From NCBI GenBank assembly GCA_000149265.1, contig CH002886.1, positions 1 through 64,000 of the forward strand: DNA of 64,000 nt, read 5' to 3'. The position numbers were made by a program, and so were the translations under genes. Numbering within the stretch: the first letter of the stretch is position 1; every line of letters begins with the position of its first letter. Positions 57,253 to 64,000 of the stretch are shown in pieces. The DNA comes from Ciona savignyi (taxonomy: Eukaryota; Chordata; Ascidiacea; Phlebobranchia; Cionidae). The notes under the pieces were generated by a model. That model was not told the origin of the DNA, searched no databases, and saw only the letters and a program-made list of their open reading frames with translations.

Positions 57253-60200
57253 ATGGATGAAAGTTTAGAAGTAAGTCAAATCCGGAAGCTTCTGTCTGCA
57301 TGCTTCTATGCTGCCACATCGGTGCTCATTGTTATTGTCAACAAAAGTGTTTTAACAAATTACAAGTAAGAGCACACTTCTAAACGTTTTTCTTGCCGTA
57401 TGGAAACAGTCAGACTGTAAACATGTCAAGAGGTAACTGATGCAATTCCTAGGTATATTATTAAACTCTGTGTTTTGACATCAAACATCAACCCAGGTTT
57501 TACTTAGTCTTTTAAGATATTACAAAATAGAATAATTGATTGGGGGCATAGTATACCTGTGTTTAACAACTTGTTAGAAATAAAATAAATGTTAGTATTC
57601 CTTATTTTACTACATGATATTTTTTTAGATTTCCCTCTGCTCAATTTCTCGGGGTTGGGCCAAATGTTGGCCGCAATTGTAATTTTACAAATTGGGAAAA
57701 TGATAGGCTTAGTTTCATTTCCTGATATGAGCAGGTCCATACCTGCCAAGGTTTGTAAAAACAGAATGTATCCTGTTCAAAATTTCCTATTGTTGTATAA
57801 CCAAACTCTTTATGCTGATTAGCGAAAACAGTATAACATGTTGAAATGTAACTTGCTATTACGTTTTCCATTTTTCATTAACTCTTGTGATTATATTTTA
57901 ATTCTTCCACCATACGTGTAGAAAAAATATATTTTGTGTCCATTCATTTAGTGTTTTTTGTTGTTTTAGTATATGTACGAACTATTGATAGCTACTATGG
58001 TCTGATATCCACATTTTTCCGAACATCCAATAAAATGGTGCTTAACTTAGCATGTGTTTCTATAAGCTTCTAATCATCTGCTGTTTTCTAGATTTTTCCA
58101 CTGCCCTTGCTGTACATTGGAAACCTTATTTGTGGCCTTCTTGGTACCAAACAGCTCAGTTTACCAATGTTTACGGTGCTAAGGAGATTTAGTATTCTGT
58201 TTACAATGATACTGGAAATTTACATTTTGGGGTAATTTCGTATATTCCCTTCAGAACAAAAAGTTCATTAAACATTTGCCTTTAAAGGAAGAGACCGAGT
58301 CGGACAGTTATTCTTACTGTGCTGACAATGATCGGGGGATCTATTGTGGCTGCCAGGTATATATATATATATAAAATTGTTGTGTCTGCAACTATCTGAA
58401 TGGTATTTCGATGCCATGCTATTACAGGGATTAACAACAGTGCATTTCAGTGATGATCTTGCTTTCCATCTTCTTGGTTATTTCTTCATTTTATTGAATG
58501 ATGTTTTTACTGCTGCCAACAATGTCTACATTAAACAACAACTTAATTCCAAGGTTAGAATTTATGGATACTTGGTGTTTTCTCACATTTTCATTTAAAT
58601 TTCATTATGTCAACCCCATTTAAAGGGATGTCTTTGTCCTTTTTTCAAAGAAAATTTCAAAGTTTTAGTCTGAATTAGAGAGGAAATCCCCTTTTTCCAT
58701 AATTTGATTGGTTTTATTTGAAGAAAATCAGTGTCCCAGAGAAATCGAAATTGGTGTTTAAATTTTTTTAAATTCAACTTCACATTATTTAGCAAAATTA
58801 GTCTTTTGTGCTGTACTTGTACTGCTACTACAGAACATGAATGGAATAGGTAAATCATCCCCTTAATAAAACATGATAACAGGACTCATGCTAGGCTAAA
58901 TATAATGACGAAATTTTCCCAGCCACTTCATTGAAATTCAATATCTATTACCCATGCAATACACAACAGATATTCTCAACATCAGTTACTATGCCCGTCA
59001 GAGCTGTCAACTCTTTAATTGTATGCGTATTTTATTTTCAGGACCTTGGCAAATACGGGATAACGTATTATAACTGCTTATTCATGTTGGTTCCCGCCAC
59101 AATTCTTTCCTATTTCACAGGAGATTTGAAATTGGCGTTTGAATTTAAAGGTTGGACGAATGTTTACTTTGTCCTACAGTTTGCAGCGTCGTGTGTTATG
59201 GGGTTGGTGATGCTTCTTTATTTTGCGCAATTGTTTAAATTTATTTCCAGTATTGCTCCCATAATGGAGATATAATTTTAGTTGATATTTAGTTTGTTGT
59301 GTTTCTTAATCTTTTTGACCTCGTAGTGTACAAGACCAATTACGAAAGCGAACAGCGCAACTTGCTAGGAAAGACAAAACAATATCCTAAATACAAATAT
59401 AGTTGGCCATTGGTGTTCACTGTCATGTTGTCAAAGCTATTCCAGTGTTTTGTATTTAATAACAGAATTGCTTTTATTTTTTATTTTTATTCAAACCAAT
59501 AATCTTATGGATTTAATTTAAGAAACATACCTTAAGTTTTTTTTTCCCAAGGACATAGTGACTTGCAGTGTAATGAATAGAATATACCAGCGTAGAATTT
59601 TATATATTCAAACTAAATAAGTAACTTAAACAAATTTATATTTGTTGTTTTGTAATAGGTTTATCCTGATGTATTCGATAACGATATGTACAGCCTACAA
59701 CTCTGCACTCACTACTACTGTGGTGGGGTGTCTTAAGAATATCTCTGTCACATATATTGGGATGATATTTGGGGGCGATTACATTTTTTCGTGGCTTAAT
59801 TTTATTGGTATAAACATAAGGTAAGTTGATCGATAAAATACTACCTCTATTTTATTCAAATAGAAAGAAAAATATATTACAATGCCGTTTTCCAGTATAC
59901 TTAACTACAAACCAATATAATAGCACATGCCCTGAATTATTATTTATTGAAGTAGTTATGGTGGCATCTAAAAGAAGGTATCAAAACCAGCATCTGGCTA
60001 GACCATTGTTTTTTAAGGCAGGGCATTTGGCTGACATTTCCTGAATCCAGTGTGTGCTAGGATAGGATAGGATATTCATTTTTATCCCCGTGAATGGGAA
60101 AACCCAGGGGGTTATCACACGGGGAATCGTCAGATCACCTCGCGCCCATTGTCGGGTTACCGAGCTATTGCAGTGTGTTGTATATGATAGACACGTTCCC

Positions 60201-60538
60201 TCCATTTGGTAGAACCCATTAATCCGCTGGGTTCAGGCAATGTCCGTAAAGTGCCTTGCTCAAGGACACAACCGACTAGCTAGCGACCAGTTTCGCACCT
60301 GAAACCTTTCGATTGAAAGGTGACGCACTTAACCGCTAAACCACCGGGCCGGACAATTAGGTTCCTATTATTTATTAGTGCTATTAGGTTCCTATCGTAT
60401 CGGCACTTTTACACAAATATATAGGCCTACCTATTAAACACAAGCTTTTATTGCAGTGTATTTGGAAGTGTCGTGTACTCGTATGTGGTCTTTAAAAGTA
60501 AAACCACCACCATCTCATCTAAGGAAAGTGATGCATAA
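57253..60538 (+). CDS. SLC35D: SLC35D-family nucleotide-sugar transporter, eight exons (one-base frameshift in exon 2)
   Basis: Exons: 57253-57365, 57629-57750, 58092-58231, 58288-58356, 58451-58553, 59042-59202, 59659-59820, 60457-60538. About 316 residues once one surplus base is discounted. SLC35D1/D2 carry UDP-glucuronic acid, UDP-GalNAc and related sugars into ER/Golgi in exchange for UMP. Family blocks: [86 protein letters not shown] and [20 protein letters not shown]. Ten or so hydrophobic segments are expected and visible. Exon 2 starts in one frame (FPSAQFLG) and continues in the next ([10 protein letters not shown]), with the slip at GGGG 57651-57654. Otherwise all phases and splice sites agree. 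Poly(A) signal at 60787. Confidence 0.92.
60058..60353 (-). repeat. tRNA-derived SINE, reversed, in SLC35D intron 7
   Basis: Near full length: TAGGATAGGATAGGATATTC tail, GTCGGGTTACC, AATCCGCTGGGTTCAGGC, then the head CTTTCGATTGAAAGGTGACG and TTAACCGCTAAACCACCGGGCC. Confidence 0.82.
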
Positions 60539-60786
60539 ATTGTGTCGTATTGTTTTTATTATACTTAGTTTTAAGTACTAATATTTTAAAACATTTTCAC
60601 TGTATTACTATTCTTAGCATAAATACACACACAACCTAATCATTTTAGATTATATAATTACACTAGGTGCCAAGCAGTATCTATTTATTTACAATTTATA
60701 AACATGGTCCTACTTTTAGTATTAGCACTTTAGCTGCTATATCTGTTCTATGCACTTGTCTTCTGCGCGGGTGCTAAATGCACATT

Positions 60787-60792
60787 AATAAA
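60787..60792 (+). terminator. Poly(A) signal of SLC35D
   Basis: AATAAA about 250 bp after the stop codon. Confidence 0.5.
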
Positions 60793-60926
60793 ATCTTAGA
60801 TTTTAGATATATTTTGGGTATTCTTGCTGATTACTCATTAGTAGTACCTTTTATTAACAGTTTTAAGGAATAATCAGTTGAAAGAGATTGCTATATTATT
60901 AAGACAGTCTGTCAATTTCGTAAAAT

Positions 60927-61505
60927 CCATCAATCCACTGGGTTCAGGTAATAATAAGTGCTGCTAGGTCAGTTTTGAACCAGCAACCCTTCGACGACGC
61001 ACCAACCCAGCAAGCTGATTGATTTGGATAAAATGAGTTGCTCTGTCTGGTCTTTACCCAAGATGCAAGAATGGGTCTTGCAGGATACCGCTATACCAGC
61101 AGTGGAGGTTGTCAGAAATAAATGGGTTAATCCGTTAATGGGCTCATATAAATTGTAGAAATAGAAAGGTTTAGTATTTATCATTAACTTGGTTTTCTTT
61201 CGTGATTGCAAAATTCGAAAGGCGTTCTAAATTATAATATTCTTCGGATTGCTCTGGTGAACGCAGTTATTTTAGTGTATTGAATACGATGGAGATTAAA
61301 AGATTTTTGTTGGACATTGTATTAAGTGGATTATTGGGGGTTCTACCAAAATTTAGAAAATTCCCAATTATAAACAACACATTACAATGGTTCCGGTAAC
61401 CCGACGGTGCGTGCGAGGTAGGTCCAATTTGACGATTACTCGTGTTAGATCGCACCTTGCGTTTGTCAACGTCTTGCTTTCACCGGGATAAACATAAATG
61501 TCCCT
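60927..61505. repeat. SINE fragments in both orientations
   Basis: A reversed head piece (AATCCACTGGGTTCAGG to GACGACGCACCAACCC) at 60927-61010 and a forward body/tail piece at 61315-61505 (GTTCTACCAAAATTTAG, CAACACATTACAATGG, GTAACCCGACGG, GGGATAAACATAAATG). Confidence 0.6.
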
Positions 61506-61573
61506 ATCTGTTTTAGTTCAGAAACAGATTGATATACATGTTATGGTGGGGATTTTGTGCATTATTCTAATGC

Positions 61574-61690
61574 AGTGGTTCTCAATGTTTTTGACCTCGT
61601 GGCATAGGCTACCCAAGACCAATCACGAACGAACGGGCACACTTTGCACGGGAAGTCTACAATATGCTAAATACTTAAAACGTTACAATG
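61574..61690 (+). repeat. Fragment with a hAT-like end
   Basis: CAGTGGTTCTCAATGTTTTTGACC resembles a hAT terminus. A related piece (TTTTTGACCTCGTAGTG, AAGACCAATTACGAA) lies in SLC35D intron 6 at 59305-59400. No matching opposite end or target duplication is seen. Confidence 0.4.
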
Positions 61691-62573
61691 GAAAAAATGA
61701 ACTAGACAATACCGGTAACCATTTAGTAGTTTATGATTTACTCTGTCGTAAATTTACGAAATGCAAGATTTATGTTATCAAAATGGAATTATCCAACCTG
61801 GTTTAAACATTAGAAGGTTTTAACCAGTGTGTATTCGATATGTTAAAGAAAATTACTATGCGTAAGTCCGCTACAATTTACCATAAATTATCCTATCTAA
61901 TAATATGTACAACTAGAAGAGGTAGTGTCTTCACAAGTTGTCAACTAAACGTACCTCCAATATGCATCAGCTGTCCATAAATAGCTTGCACTTCAAGGGC
62001 ATCAATCCGGTGTTTTTAAAGTGTAAGTTCGAAGTAAAAAAAATAACAGAAAAAATAATAAATATGATACCCTGGTGACAATCTTTTATTTTAGGTATGT
62101 TTTATTAGGGAATATTATTTTGTTTTTACAAAAATTTAACTACCGAAGTTCGTCCCCATGAAGTCTTTTTTATTCATTTCTATGGAAATCTCCCGGACAA
62201 CTGCAAAGCTTTAAATTTTAACACCAAAATTGTAAAACTGGTACAAATTATTTGGATATATCAATACCCTGAGCTGGGCGTAAATTAAGGTTTTTACAAG
62301 TTTTAACGTATTTTTTTTATAATTTTTGATTAGCCATAAGAAGAAGCTTGTAAGAAATCGACCAAGATGTCTAAAGTGGTAAAAAGTGGAACAAGAGGAA
62401 ACGTTTTTACGTAGGCCAAGTTGTTTTAAATTGTGTGTCGTACGCAACCATATATTTCAAATCTATTGAAATTAAGATTGTTACTTTAAATGTATCTATC
62501 TGCAAATGTAATTATTTACTGCAACATAAGTAAATTATCCTGGAGGGACAGGTGACAAATACGGCAAAGGCAC
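61691..62573. other. Gene-free stretch
   Basis: AT-rich sequence; I see no gene or clear repeat. Confidence 0.4.
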
Positions 62574-62823
62574 GGGTGCCTCTAAATACTACAGGACCGC
62601 TTGGAGCGCTTGGATCGCTTGGATCACTTAGATTGCTATGGAAAGTAATTCTAACCCATTTCCCAAACACTAATCTCAACCCCAGAACTAACTTTAACCC
62701 CAACCCTAACAATAATATCATGGCTTTTGTAATTACTAAGTATAGTAAGCGATTCCAAGCGATCCCAAAGCGTATCCAAGCGATTTAAGCGCTCCATGCG
62801 CTCCTGTAGTATTTAGAGGTACC
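62574..62823. mobile_element. MITE-like element with CCAAGCG-repeat termini, copy 2
   Basis: Starts GGGTGCCTCTAAATACTACAGG and ends inversely CCTGTAGTATTTAGAGGTACC. Flanked by a perfect 10-bp duplication GCAAAGGCAC at 62564-62573 and 62824-62833. Next to both ends are degenerate GCTTGGATC / GATCCAAGC words. Same core as 37113-37483. A 9-11-bp duplication would fit Mutator-like elements; no transposase is present. Confidence 0.82.
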
Positions 62824-63098
62824 GCAAAGGCACATGTGAGAAATACTTGGTAACCCGCACATTTTTCGGAAAATAACATGTTTTGTGATTTTAACCAACA
62901 TTAACTGATATTTGAATCTCATATATGGTATTGTCAAACCAAAGACTCATAAACCAACAATTTGGCCGCCAAAATATGAAACACATTATTAAAAATGCTT
63001 GTAACATTAGGTAGTTCTTGTCCCATTCATTGCTTGTTTCTCATATCAGTTACAACTAAGCAAAACCCACCAGATAACACTGACATTCCACTAAAAAA

Positions 63099-63806
63099 AT
63101 GATCAACGCCACTATTTTCTTCAGGTCGAAACCGCCTAGAAAAAGCAGCATCATGAACACAAAGAGTCAAAGTCGATTCACAAGCAGGCGGAGTGATATC
63201 AGTGCCTCTCAAAGTCGGCGAAGCGTGGCAATGAGTGATTCGAGGCTCGTCGATGGAAAACCTGCTCCAGCCACTCGTCTTGGATTGATAGTAAGTTCGT
63301 ATTGCAGCAACACTGTGGCTTTGTCGTAAAAAAACTTTGCTGTGTACCCAAGATATCCTAAGGTACCAGTAGGTGAATCTGCCTTCACACTCAAAGGTAT
63401 AAATAATGAAACCATGTACACATTGTAACAGTTCCTTTAGCAGCCTATTGTGCTGCATGCTGAGGAATGTCACATTAAGGCAATGGGTAGATCATGTAAC
63501 TCAACTGTGCACGAGGTAATCTGCCAGTTTCCCATGTTTTAACATTCCCTTCCATTTTTCTATTCAGGGAAATAATGCAAAAATATTCTATGCCATACAA
63601 ATCGCTTAAAACATGACAACAATGCGATGTTCCAAGGTGTTGGACGATGATGGAAATGACGTGACACCAAAACCACTCTACTCATATGACCCGACTGTCC
63701 AGAAGAGTGGATTCTTTGGAAGTGACAACCAATCCACTGTTGGAACTCCGACTGATGTCATGTCTTTTACATCTGTCTATCAAAGCTTTGCCCAACCTTT
63801 CAGCAG
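63099..63806 (+). CDS. First exons of a probable axonemal dynein intermediate chain (DNAI4/WDR78-like), gene continues beyond window
   Basis: Exon ending 63290 (donor gtaagt, phase 0) joins exon 63637-63806 (donor gtttgt). The first is Ser/Arg-rich (SRFTSRRSDISASQSRRS). The second opens VLDDDGNDVTPKPLYSYDP and later reads SFAQPFSR. A basic, serine-rich N-terminus followed by an x-D-x-D/E-G-x-DVTPxPL segment and a phenylalanine-containing FxxPF motif is what I recall of DNAI4 (WDR78), an inner-arm dynein f intermediate chain of motile cilia. The WD repeats would lie downstream, outside the window, so the call rests on this short stretch. Start uncertain: ATG at 63099 or 63153 in the same frame, or an acceptor at 63125. 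Confidence 0.55.
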
Positions 63807-64000
63807 GTTTGTATTTGTAGCCCGATTCTGACTTTTGCTGATTCAAATATAAAAAGACCAAGTAGATTCTGCAGCTTAAAATTAAGCGAAAAGTGTATTA
63901 AAATGTTCGTGTCCCTGGGCTTAAGGTGTTATTGATGCTCATCCATTAAGCCTGAACAAGTACCATAAACACCCACAGGTAATGTATGTAACATATCCTC

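Overview
The window is animal nuclear DNA, AT-rich, with short introns (about 50-500 bp), GT-AG splice sites and branch points such as CTAAC. Gene content, compact exon structure and transposon mix fit a solitary tunicate close to Ciona. That assignment is inference from protein and repeat character; no database was searched. Two runs of N (16817-16916 and 37550-37660) are assembly gaps.

Left part (1-11.3 kb): the 3' part of an unrecognised two-exon gene, a single-exon prefoldin subunit 5 gene, and a complete 13-exon WDR70 orthologue whose introns hold SINE fragments and a hAT-type element with a perfect 8-bp target-site duplication. From 11.3 to 21 kb I see no supportable gene and few repeats. 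From 21.6 to 29.3 kb lies a 20-exon ADAMTS6/10-type metalloprotease gene, complete from prodomain to the C-terminal PLAC domain; its signal-peptide exon is only a candidate.

Middle part (30.8-49 kb): a transposon-rich block. It holds a BEL/Pao pol remnant, many copies of a repeat built from ~300-bp units, and several hAT elements with intact 8-bp duplications, some inside others. It also holds a Kolobok/T2-like element (TTAA duplications, ~580-bp inverted repeats) carrying a THAP-domain reading frame and a P2X7-tail-like zinc-binding reading frame, and a transposon-like element whose termini contain a 9-bp minisatellite. Inside this block, at 41.8-42.9 kb, sits a chimeric gene. Its 5' flank, start and signal peptide derive from a small APP-like gene family, and its 3' exons are a copy of the last thrombospondin/PLAC exons of the ADAMTS gene. 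In this assembly the chimera has a one-base frameshift in its last exon.

Right part (51-64 kb): two intronless mini-APP genes. Both have an APP growth-factor-like domain and a transmembrane segment; the second also has a Kunitz inhibitor domain and the APP-type NGYENPTY tail. They are followed by an eight-exon SLC35D nucleotide-sugar transporter gene with an apparent one-base frameshift in exon 2, and by the first exons of a gene that looks like the axonemal dynein chain DNAI4/WDR78. The most novel feature is the mini-APP family and its fusion with duplicated ADAMTS exons about 13 kb downstream of the parent gene.
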